Source: Acidobacterium sp. (GTDB lineage: Bacteria; Acidobacteriota; Terriglobia; Terriglobales; Acidobacteriaceae). From it: a DNA stretch of 11,062 nucleotides. Both the position numbers and the translations under genes were made by a program. The stretch's first letter is position 1, and every line of letters starts with the position of its first letter. Shown piece by piece: positions 1 through 6,108 of the stretch. The stretch lies in the NCBI GenBank assembly GCA_003152595.1, contig PMAM01000070.1, forward strand, positions 15,409 through 26,470, given 5' to 3'. The notes beneath the pieces are model-generated. The model made no database searches. It was not told where the DNA came from and saw nothing but the letters and a program-made list of their open reading frames with translations.

Positions 1-1089
1 GCGGCCTGCCCGGTCTACCAGGCCACGGAACGCCCGGCGATGGAGAGCAGCCCGCTCCCCAAGCTCGGTCTCATCAAAATGCGCCGCTATTCCACGATGG
101 CTGTGCAGTATTCGCGCGGTTGTCCGTTCAACTGCGAGTTCTGCGACATTATCGAAATCTACGGCCGCCGGCCGCGCACCAAGTCGGTACAGCAGGTACT
201 CGCCGAACTGGACCAGTTGCGAGCCTCCGGCTGGCGCGAAAGTGTTTTCATTGTGGACGACAACTTCATCGGCAATAAGGCACGCGCCAAGGAACTATGC
301 GCAGCGCTGGCCGAGTGGCGCAATCAGCACAAGACCTCCTTTGACTTTGTTACTGAGGCCTCACTGAATCTTGCCGACGACCCTCAGCTGATGCAGCTCA
401 TGAAAGACGCGGGCTTCGTCTCCGTCTTTCTGGGCATCGAGACACCCGACGAATCGGGTCTGATCGCGGCCAACAAGCTGCAGAACACGCGGCGCAGCCT
501 GCTGGAGAGCGTGGCCATCATTCAAAGCTATGGCATGCAGGTGATGGGCGGCTTCATCCTCGGCTTCGATACCGACCGTGAAGACATTTTCGACCGCATG
601 ACCGACTTCATCAGGAAGAGCGGCATCCCCATCGCGATGGTGGGGCTGCTGCAGGCCATGCCCGGGACGCAGCTCTTCCGCCGCCTGGGCCGGGAGGGCC
701 GCATTCTGCACACCGGCGCCGGCAACAACACCAGCACGAGCCTGAACTTTCTGCCACGCATGGACGCAGCGAAACTGGTGGAAGGGTATCGCTCGGTGCT
801 GAAGCAGATCTACAGCAGCGACGCTTACTACAAGCGGGTCAGGCTGTACCTGAACAGGATCCAGAGCGCGCCCGGCGAGAAGCGCATGAAGCAGCGCTGG
901 ATGACTACCGCGAACGCGCGCGCGCTGGTCACATCGATCGTGCGCCAGGGAATCTTCAGTTCACAACGCTGGAGCTACTGGAGGTTCTTTGCGGCCGCGG
1001 CCACGCGTTACCGGCGCTCCTTCGGAACGGCCATGACCCTGGCTGTGATGGGATATCACTTCCAGGTCATGACTCGCAGGCTTTCCTGA
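1..1089 (+). CDS. B12-binding-type radical SAM protein with DUF4070-like C-terminus, 3' part (5' end outside window)
   Basis: The frame is open from base 1, so this is the C-terminal 362 residues of a longer protein. The ATG at 40 is internal, because family-like sequence precedes it. Counting from base 1, the radical SAM cysteines are C41, C45 and C48 in CPFNCEFC. They form the CxxxCxxC site that binds a 4Fe-4S cluster and cleaves S-adenosylmethionine. Next come a VDDNFIGN stretch near residue 85, an FLGIETPDE stretch near 144 and a GGFILGFDTD stretch near 183. This order is typical of radical SAM proteins with an N-terminal cobalamin-binding domain and a C-terminal DUF4070 region. The cobalamin domain would lie left of the window. 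The tail after about residue 280 is basic and aromatic. The enzyme is probably cytoplasmic; substrate and reaction are unknown. Family assignment is confident from the visible motifs, but the B12 domain is inferred. The gene converges on the helicase 144 bases away. Confidence 0.9.
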   Translation, partial: AACPVYQATERPAMESSPLPKLGLIKMRRYSTMAVQYSRGCPFNCEFCDIIEIYGRRPRTKSVQQVLAELDQLRASGWRESVFIVDDNFIGNKARAKELCAALAEWRNQHKTSFDFVTEASLNLADDPQLMQLMKDAGFVSVFLGIETPDESGLIAANKLQNTRRSLLESVAIIQSYGMQVMGGFILGFDTDREDIFDRMTDFIRKSGIPIAMVGLLQAMPGTQLFRRLGREGRILHTGAGNNTSTSLNFLPRMDAAKLVEGYRSVLKQIYSSDAYYKRVRLYLNRIQSAPGEKRMKQRWMTTANARALVTSIVRQGIFSSQRWSYWRFFAAAATRYRRSFGTAMTLAVMGYHFQVMTRRLS

Positions 1090-1110
1090 TTCCAAGGCGC
1101 CCGTGGTGCA

Positions 1111-1143
1111 GCCGGCCGTGCATGAAGCAGGCCTGCCGGCAGG
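1111..1143. terminator. GC-rich inverted repeats between convergent genes, possible bidirectional 3' end
   Basis: The 144-base gap between the stop codons of the radical SAM and helicase genes holds two copies of GCCGGC (1111-1116 and 1135-1140), which can pair across 18 bases. The second copy overlaps the perfect 12-bp palindrome CCTGCCGGCAGG (1132-1143). A shared terminator is expected between convergent genes, but neither strand shows a T-tract after the repeat. This is only a structured candidate; in such GC-rich DNA it could be chance. Nothing else is seen in the gap. Confidence 0.25.
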
Positions 1144-1233
1144 AGCGGGCAGTTAGAGATCAATCCGCGCATTCAACGTTGAGACGAGCTTGAACCTGAA
1201 ACGATGGCGAAGCCGCGTTCTCGTTAGCTCCGT

Positions 1234-2355
1234 TTATCGCACTGCGCGCACGCGGAAGTGGCGCATCTGAATGGAAAGTGCGCGTTCAATTTTGCGCAGA
1301 TCGTTGCGCTCGGCCGGTCCGGCAAAGGTGGAAGCGATGCCTTTGGCCGAAGCGCGGCCGGTGCGGCCGACACGATGCACAAAATCCTCGGCGGCTTTGG
1401 GAAGGTCGTAGTTAACGACATGGGCGACGTCGGCCACGTCGAGGCCGCGTGCGGCCACGTCGGTGGCCACCAGCACACGATGCCGGCCCTCGGTGAAGTT
1501 GCGCAAAGCCTGGTTCCGCTGCGATTGCGAACGGTCGCCGTGAATCTGGATGGCCGCATGGCCGGATCGAGCTAACCGCCGCGCGACCCGGTCGGCGCCA
1601 TGTTTGGTGCGCACAAAAACCAGAAAGCTGCCTTTCTCAGCATTCAGCAAATGCTCCAGAAGCTCCTGCTTCTTGTCCGCATCCACGTCAAAGGCCTGCA
1701 GCTTGACATTCTCGGCCGGCTTCATCACCGAGCCGATCTCAACGCGAACCGGGTTTTTGAGATAGTTGCGCGCCACTTCTTTCACCGCGCCTTCGAGCGT
1801 CGCCGAGTAGCACAGGGTCTGGCGCTCCGCGGGGGTCGTGGCCGCAATGCGGCGAATGGCCGGCTCGAAGCCCATATCCAGCATGCGATCCACCTCGTCG
1901 AGCACGAGGATCCTGACCTGCGCGAGCCGTACCAGCTTGCGCTTGAGGAAGTCTTCGAGCCGCCCCGGTGTCGCCACAATCAGACGCACGCCGCGGCGGA
2001 TGGTCTCCAACTGCCCTTGTTCCGACATGCCGCCCACGACCAGCGCGACGGTCTGCGCCTGGCTGGAACGGACTGCGCGAAAGGCCGTCTCCACCTGCAT
2101 GGCGAGTTCGCGGGTGGGCAGGACGATGAGGGCAAGCGTGTCGCGCCCTTCCGCCTTTTGCAGCATTTCCACGATGGGGATCAGGAAGCTGAGGGTTTTA
2201 CCGGTTCCGGTCTGCGCGGTGGCCAGGACATCCCGGCCTTCGAGCGCAGGCGGAATGGCACCGGCCTGCACCGGGGTGGGGATCTCGAACTGGTTGGCTT
2301 TGAGCCGCGCCATGAGGGCGCTGGAGAGAGAAAACTGCGAGAACTGAGTCGTCAA
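1234..2355 (-). CDS. DEAD-box ATP-dependent RNA helicase (RhlE-like core, DEVD motif II)
   Basis: An ATP-dependent RNA unwinding enzyme, cytoplasmic, of the kind used in ribosome assembly, mRNA decay or cold adaptation. From the proposed start it has 373 residues. The motifs are in order: Q motif FEIPTPVQ (23-30), Walker A AQTGTGKT (47-54), PTRELA (80-85), TPGR (129-132), motif II DEVD (153-156), SAT (184-186), and then the second RecA domain with ATDVAARGLD and HRVGRTGRA. Motif II is DEVD instead of DEAD. The protein ends soon after the core, without the long basic tail of many RhlE/DeaD proteins. The frame stays open 93 codons upstream to 2634, but that part looks non-coding and Cys-rich. 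Related proteins begin near the FSQF segment, so I chose the TTG at 2355. The TTG at 2361 or the ATG at 2313 are alternatives; no strong ribosome site decides between them. A structured leader lies upstream. Confidence 0.88.
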   Translation of the reverse strand: MTTQFSQFSLSSALMARLKANQFEIPTPVQAGAIPPALEGRDVLATAQTGTGKTLSFLIPIVEMLQKAEGRDTLALIVLPTRELAMQVETAFRAVRSSQAQTVALVVGGMSEQGQLETIRRGVRLIVATPGRLEDFLKRKLVRLAQVRILVLDEVDRMLDMGFEPAIRRIAATTPAERQTLCYSATLEGAVKEVARNYLKNPVRVEIGSVMKPAENVKLQAFDVDADKKQELLEHLLNAEKGSFLVFVRTKHGADRVARRLARSGHAAIQIHGDRSQSQRNQALRNFTEGRHRVLVATDVAARGLDVADVAHVVNYDLPKAAEDFVHRVGRTGRASAKGIASTFAGPAERNDLRKIERALSIQMRHFRVRAVR

Positions 2356-2500
2356 AATCAATCTTTCTATAGCTCCGGGAGCCTCGATTTCATGGAGGCC
2401 TGCAAACGGAGCCGGACACAAGGCGCAGCGCAAGCATGCGCAAGCCTGCTTCAAAAAATGTGCGTAAGGAAGAACCGAAACGTCCCTAGGACTGGCGGCC

Positions 2501-2516
2501 GGCATTGAAGAATGCC
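2501..2516 (-). other. hairpin in the helicase leader (leader hairpin 1)
   Basis: Perfect 6-bp inverted repeat, GGCATT at 2501-2506 and AATGCC at 2511-2516, around a 4-base loop. It lies about 145 bases before the proposed helicase start. There is no T-tract on either strand, so it is not a simple terminator. It is the first of four such structures in the same leader. Confidence 0.4.
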
Positions 2517-2562
2517 CGCGCCCGGAACTGACCCACGCTGCACGAACCGCCCATCGGCACAC

Positions 2563-2574
2563 TGCCGATCGGCA
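2563..2574. other. 12-bp perfect palindrome in the helicase leader
   Basis: TGCCGATCGGCA reads the same on both strands. Just to its left, at about 2552-2559, is the related ATCGGCAC. This could be a dimer-bound operator or an RNA stem within the leader. There is no other evidence of function. Confidence 0.3.
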
Positions 2575-2612
2575 CCCTCCCACGCAAATCGCTGCGCGAT
2601 CCCGGCAGTTTT

Positions 2613-2628
2613 GCCAGACTTCTCTGGC
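2613..2628 (-). other. hairpin in the helicase leader (leader hairpin 2, tetraloop)
   Basis: GCCAGA at 2613-2618 pairs perfectly with TCTGGC at 2623-2628. On the minus-strand RNA the loop is GAAG. It sits 11 bases from the larger two-tier hairpin at 2639-2677, so the two could stack as neighbouring RNA helices. Confidence 0.45.
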
Positions 2629-2638
2629 GGACAAGCTT

Positions 2639-2677
2639 GCTCAGCCGCCTGGTTCTTTCTCAAACCAGATCCTGAGC
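2639..2677 (-). other. two-tier hairpin in the helicase leader (leader hairpin 3)
   Basis: The outer stem is GCTCAG (2639-2644) with CTGAGC (2672-2677). The inner stem is CTGGTT (2649-2654) with AACCAG (2663-2668). The tiers are separated by a 4/3-base internal loop and closed by an 8-base loop. Twelve perfect pairs in a nested order are unlikely by chance and look like a folded RNA element. No T-tract follows on either strand. It lies about 285 bases before the helicase start. Confidence 0.5.
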
Positions 2678-2775
2678 CAGCGGGAAAGACTGGAGGGCTA
2701 CGCTGTAGGGGCTTGGGGAAATCTGTGCAAGGCTGAATTGCCTGTAGAAGGCGAAAAGCCACTCACGACCAAATC

Positions 2776-2793
2776 ACTGAGCGCAAACTCAGT
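2776..2793. other. inverted repeat overlapping the helicase promoter candidate
   Basis: ACTGAG (2776-2781) and CTCAGT (2788-2793) form a perfect 6-bp inverted repeat around six bases. Its right arm overlaps the -10 box of the promoter candidate, and its left arm lies around the predicted transcript start. It could be an operator or a 5'-end hairpin. Confidence 0.35.
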
Positions 2794-2799
2794 ATAGCA
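2791..2799 (-). promoter_or_regulatory. extended -10 promoter candidate for the helicase gene
   Basis: The minus strand reads TGCTATACT, an extended -10 element (TGn followed by a hexamer one base from TATAAT, ending CT). I see no -35 box at 16-18 bases spacing, which is acceptable for extended -10 promoters. Transcription would start near 2784 and give a leader of about 430 nt before the proposed TTG start. The call rests on sequence similarity alone. Confidence 0.42.
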
Positions 2800-2942
2800 T
2801 TTGCCTCGCATTGGCTGGCGACTTCGCTAAGGGAACAGCATCAGCAGCCCCGAAATGGTAAATGCGCCGCATAAGATCGCGTCGCAGTGCGCAAAACCAC
2901 GTCGCGAGTTTCATTCCCCCGTTCGCTTTGCCTCGTTGGGAG

Positions 2943-2981
2943 AAAAAATTCCACGCAAGCTAAATGCCGAGCAAATGTGGA
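2943..2981 (-). terminator. weak intrinsic-terminator candidate downstream of the GH2 gene
   Basis: On the minus strand TCCAC and GTGGA (2977-2981 with 2950-2954) enclose about 22 bases and are followed by AATTTTTT (2943-2950). This is the only T-run after a stem that I see below the GH2 stop. The stem is short and the loop long, and it lies 330 bases beyond the stop codon, so the call is weak. If real, it would end the leftward gene group before the helicase promoter. Confidence 0.25.
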
Positions 2982-3310
2982 TGTCTTCGGGCTTCCGGAG
3001 ATCGACTTCGCTGGACCTGTTTGCGATCGTCTTCAGGCATCGACGGCAAATCGAAGAAACGGAACCATCGGACTGGAGCGGGTGCAGAAAGGCAGGACGG
3101 GGGGATCTGGCCACGCAGGCCTCGATTCATGCTCCTGTGCGTCGGGGAGCATTGTGTCAGTGTACTCTCTGCGTGACCTGCTCCAGATGAGCGCCTTCAG
3201 GGACGCCACGAAAGACTGGAGCTTCCATGAATCTCATCAGGAAATCCGAAGTGAAGCGCGGGGCACGATCGTGCTGAGACCGCGCGCGCGTGAGGGGAGG
3301 GACTACCCCC

Positions 3311-5977
3311 TTAGTCGTGTACTGAAGCCGGCAACGACGGAATCGGCGTGATCGTGGCTGGCTGGATGTTCCAGCCATCGAGCTGGATGACGGAATTCGG
3401 AGGCGCGTTTTCGGGAAGCTCGACGGTGAGGGTCGTTGAGGCTCCGGGAACGATTTCGATCCAGTTGTCGGACCAGAAGACGGGCGCGACGAGGTCGCCG
3501 GATACGGTGCGAACGGAGGCATGGACCTGGAAAGCGAGCGCATCGGAGCGGTTCTGGAGATGCAGCTGGAGTTCGCGTCCATGTTGCGGGTCCGCGATTT
3601 CCGCGTGGGCAGCAATCGTCGCCGGCGGCAGATGAGCGAGGGCGGTCAGATCCGGATAGAGTTCCGCAGGAGTGTGCGTGTAATCGGTTCCGGCCCAGTT
3701 GAAAGTGGTGAGGGTGTACGGAACCCAGTAGAAGTTGTGGCTGACAACGTGACCGGCGGAATCGGTGAGCGTGAGGTCGATGAAGAAGATTCGTTCTAAT
3801 CCGGAGTTGAGGCTCTGCGGAAGGACGGAGACACGCTGGGAGCTGTCGGCGGCGACGGTGACGTCTGCCTTTGCGCTGTAGAGCTCATTCCATCGGATGC
3901 CGTGCACATCGATGCTGGCATGCAGGCCGGAGACTGGATGGTAGGTGCTGTTGACGACCACGATGGACTGGTCGTCGTACGAGTACTGGATGTGAAGCGG
4001 CTCGCAGGCTTTCTTTACGGCGAAGTATCCGGCATCGGCGTCGAGATTGTAATCGTAGAGGTGCCAAATCATGGAGGGCCATGCGTTGTTCAGCATCCAC
4101 TGAATGACGCCGGTGGAGACGTACTTATTTTTGGCGTAGGACTCGAACATAGCGCGCTCGGAGTCGTACGCCATGGTTTGCGCCATACGCTCGTAGTCAG
4201 CCGCCGACGTGGGCGGGGCGTAGATGGCGCTCATCGCGTTGTCGAGGACTTTGAGGGTTTTGAATTTGCCGCTGCCGTAGTGGAGGGCCCAGTCGGCCGA
4301 GGGCGACCATGCTTCGGGATCGGGCAGGAATTTTTTGCGGCTGGCGAGTGAAGGAATCGCCGGGCCGGGGCTGGTTTCGGTGTTGTATCCCCAGGCTCCG
4401 CCGTAGCGATGATCGACATACCAGTAGCTGGGCTCGACGTAGTCGTAGGGACCGGTCATCTTAACGCCGCTCTCTCCTGAGATCGCGGTGGGCCGCGCCG
4501 ATGCCGAGGAGAGGATGGGATTGGGCCAGTGCGTCGCGGCTTCGATATCGAGGTAGGCTTTCTCGACATTGGGCGGCGGCGGATTGTCGCTGCCGTTGAG
4601 CCAGACCAGCAGGCTGGGGTGATGGCGGAGGCGCAGCATCTGCGAACGCAGCGAGGCAGTGGCGATGGCGAGGTCTTCAGGGGTCCAGGTCTGCCACCGT
4701 TCCCAGTGATCGCAGCAGCACCAGCCGAGCATGACGAGGATTCCATTCTTGTCGGCAAGATTGAAGAAGTCGTCGGTGTCGAGTTTTCCTTCGAGGCGGA
4801 TGGTGTTGAGGTTCAGATCGCGCACCATGCGGAACTGCTCCCGCAGCCGCGCGGGATCGGTGCGCAGCAGCATGTCCTGCGACCAGCCGCCGCCGCGGAT
4901 GAGGATGGGTTTACCGTTGACGCGGAACAGGCGGCCACCGCCGTTGGCCGCGAATTCCGAGGTAATTTCGCGGATGCCGAACTGGACGGCTTTCTCGTCC
5001 ATCGTCTGGCCCTGGCTGCTGAAGCTCATGGTGAAAGTCTCAAGGTGCGGATCGCCCATTTGCCAGGGCCACCAGAGCTTCGGATTATGGATGCGCAGTT
5101 GCGGGAACTGCTCGGGGGTGAAGGTGACGGTGCATTGTTCGTGCGGGGCAAGATGCACGGGCCGCTCGAAAGTGACGCCGGCCGCTGAGCCGAAGACCGT
5201 GCCCTGCACCTCGTCGTTCGACGCGTTGTCGAGTTCGGCATGGATGGTGAGTTCGGCGGTCTGCAGGCTTTCGTCGGGCAGATGGGTGACGACCATGGGC
5301 GAACGGAGCACGACGGCGCCGGTGCTGAGGAGGTTCACATCACCCCACAGGCCCATGTCCTTGTCGGGGGGAGCGGGATTCCAGTCGACCCAGTTGATAC
5401 CGAGGTCGTGCTCGGTGGGGGCGAAGACTTGCACGGCAAGAACGTTCGCGGCGCCTGGCTTGAGCGTATCTGTTACATCGAGGTCATAGGTGCGGTAAGC
5501 GCCCGCGATTTGCGAGGAATCCGCGATCTTGAGGCCGTTGAGCCAAATCTCCGCGCGATAGTTGATGCCGCCGAAGTGGAGCCAGTAGCGGCGGTCCGGT
5601 GCGGTGGCGGCCGGCGCGGTGAACGCGTCGCGATACCACCAGCCACAGCGATACGGGCTATCGGCTGGCATGGGAAGGTTGGCAAAGAGTTCGCCAATCG
5701 GATAGGAGGCACCGGGAATTTTGCGCAGGTTGTCGCCGAAGTAAGGATCGGGAAAGATGCCGGCTGCGACTTGCGCGGCCAGGACAGTCGAGGGCACCTC
5801 AGCGCCGATCCAGTCCTCGGTGGAGAAGCCCGGGGAGGAAATTGCATCTCCGGAAACCTGAAGTCTGCAGGCGGACTGCACTCGCCAGCCGTCGTGCAGG
5901 GGAGTTACATCCGCCGCGTGCAGCGAGGCCGACAGGATCGCGGAGGCGAGGAGACCGGAGAAAACGTATCGATTCAT
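3311..5977 (-). CDS. GH2 glycoside hydrolase, exo-beta-D-glucosaminidase (CsxA)-like, secreted
   Basis: An 888-residue retaining exo-glycosidase, likely periplasmic or secreted, removing terminal beta-linked sugars. Residues 1-21 form a signal peptide (hydrophobic stretch ending SLHA). The N-terminal sugar-binding jelly roll covers about 55-190, an Ig-like domain about 225-340, the TIM barrel about 345-640, and Ig-like C-terminal domains follow. The acid/base is Asp464 in NGSDNPPPP, not the usual NE pair, and the nucleophile is Glu534 in NTETSPG. The 70-residue spacing nearly equals that of CsxA exo-beta-D-glucosaminidase (D469/E541). RLEGK at 394-398 also aligns with the CsxA segment bearing the Glu that contacts the glucosamine amino group. 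Chitosan-type oligosaccharides are thus a plausible substrate; a mannosidase-like activity is possible. There is no CBM35, unlike the longer CsxA. CCC at 420-422 is unusual. The start is supported by AGAGGA (5986-5991), 8 bases before the ATG. Confidence 0.9.
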   Translation of the reverse strand: MNRYVFSGLLASAILSASLHAADVTPLHDGWRVQSACRLQVSGDAISSPGFSTEDWIGAEVPSTVLAAQVAAGIFPDPYFGDNLRKIPGASYPIGELFANLPMPADSPYRCGWWYRDAFTAPAATAPDRRYWLHFGGINYRAEIWLNGLKIADSSQIAGAYRTYDLDVTDTLKPGAANVLAVQVFAPTEHDLGINWVDWNPAPPDKDMGLWGDVNLLSTGAVVLRSPMVVTHLPDESLQTAELTIHAELDNASNDEVQGTVFGSAAGVTFERPVHLAPHEQCTVTFTPEQFPQLRIHNPKLWWPWQMGDPHLETFTMSFSSQGQTMDEKAVQFGIREITSEFAANGGGRLFRVNGKPILIRGGGWSQDMLLRTDPARLREQFRMVRDLNLNTIRLEGKLDTDDFFNLADKNGILVMLGWCCCDHWERWQTWTPEDLAIATASLRSQMLRLRHHPSLLVWLNGSDNPPPPNVEKAYLDIEAATHWPNPILSSASARPTAISGESGVKMTGPYDYVEPSYWYVDHRYGGAWGYNTETSPGPAIPSLASRKKFLPDPEAWSPSADWALHYGSGKFKTLKVLDNAMSAIYAPPTSAADYERMAQTMAYDSERAMFESYAKNKYVSTGVIQWMLNNAWPSMIWHLYDYNLDADAGYFAVKKACEPLHIQYSYDDQSIVVVNSTYHPVSGLHASIDVHGIRWNELYSAKADVTVAADSSQRVSVLPQSLNSGLERIFFIDLTLTDSAGHVVSHNFYWVPYTLTTFNWAGTDYTHTPAELYPDLTALAHLPPATIAAHAEIADPQHGRELQLHLQNRSDALAFQVHASVRTVSGDLVAPVFWSDNWIEIVPGASTTLTVELPENAPPNSVIQLDGWNIQPATITPIPSLPASVHD

Positions 5978-6030
5978 CGGCGTGGTCCTCTCGTCTGCGC
6001 AAACAGCAGCCAGTGTGCTTCACGGTACTG

Positions 6031-6059
6031 CATTGAGCCTCTACTGCTGTAAGAGTCAA
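6031..6059 (-). promoter_or_regulatory. weak promoter candidate upstream of the GH2 gene
   Basis: The minus strand reads TTGACT (6059-6054), a good -35 box, then 17 bases, then TCAATG (6036-6031), a poor -10 box. The start codon follows about 54 bases later. The -35 match and spacing are the only support. GH2 may instead be read through from the CRTAC1 gene. Confidence 0.25.
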
Positions 6060-6069
6060 AAGAACGGTC

Positions 6070-6107
6070 GCAATTGTTTGAATTGCATTATCTCAACCGA
6101 TAATTGC
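6070..6107 (-). terminator. pair of overlapping hairpins after the CRTAC1 gene
   Basis: Directly after the CRTAC1 stop (6111-6109), the minus strand can fold ATTATC with GATAAT, plus an outer GC pair across a one-base bulge (6085-6107, loop of six). It can alternatively fold GCAATT with AATTGC (6070-6075 and 6081-6086, loop of five). The two stems share bases 6085-6086, so they largely exclude each other at the junction. There is no T-tract, so simple intrinsic termination is not shown. A processing, stability or attenuation role before GH2 is possible. These AT-rich repeats stand out from the GC-rich surroundings. Confidence 0.35.
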
Positions 6108-6108
6108 T

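Larger units (their letters stand above)
2356..3310. other. 955-base stretch without a convincing gene; helicase leader plus region downstream of the GH2 gene
   Basis: The gap separates the helicase start from the GH2 stop, both on the minus strand. Several open frames cross it, up to 154 codons on the plus strand. Their translations are rich in Arg, Ser and Cys, show no recognisable domain, and conflict with each other in high-GC DNA, so none is annotated. From about 2500 to 2800 there are closely spaced inverted repeats and an extended -10 promoter candidate, which fit a long 5' leader for the helicase. From about 2940 to 3275 there is a weak terminator-like hairpin, a 7-bp stem (3129-3135 with 3146-3152) and a 12-bp palindrome GCACGATCGTGC (3263-3274). 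An unrecognised RNA gene cannot be excluded. Confidence 0.6.

Noticed and set aside
1600..2508. 302-codon plus-strand open frame opposite the helicase
   Set aside because: It lies antisense to a gene with every helicase motif, is His/Arg/Gly-rich, and has no domain. It is a high-GC shadow.
2356..2634. 93-codon N-terminal extension of the helicase in the same open frame
   Set aside because: Cys/Arg-rich sequence unlike known helicase N-termini, and it would run through the hairpin at 2501-2516 and the palindrome at 2563-2574. Core proteins of this family start near FSQF.
2911..3114. 67-codon minus-strand frame between GH2 and helicase, including LRKPEDIHICSAF
   Set aside because: The C-terminal half looks protein-like, but no family is recognised and it contains the weak terminator candidate. 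Kept out until conservation is shown.
3288..3300. CG-rich run near 3280-3290 and G/C-rich hairpin after the GH2 stop considered as a terminator
   Set aside because: Stem of only four pairs and no T-tract on the minus strand; weaker than the candidate at 2943-2981.
2887..3351. 154-codon plus-strand frame in the gap between helicase and GH2
   Set aside because: It has low-complexity basic composition, no domain and no clear ribosome site, and it overlaps the end of the GH2 gene. Other frames overlap it equally well.
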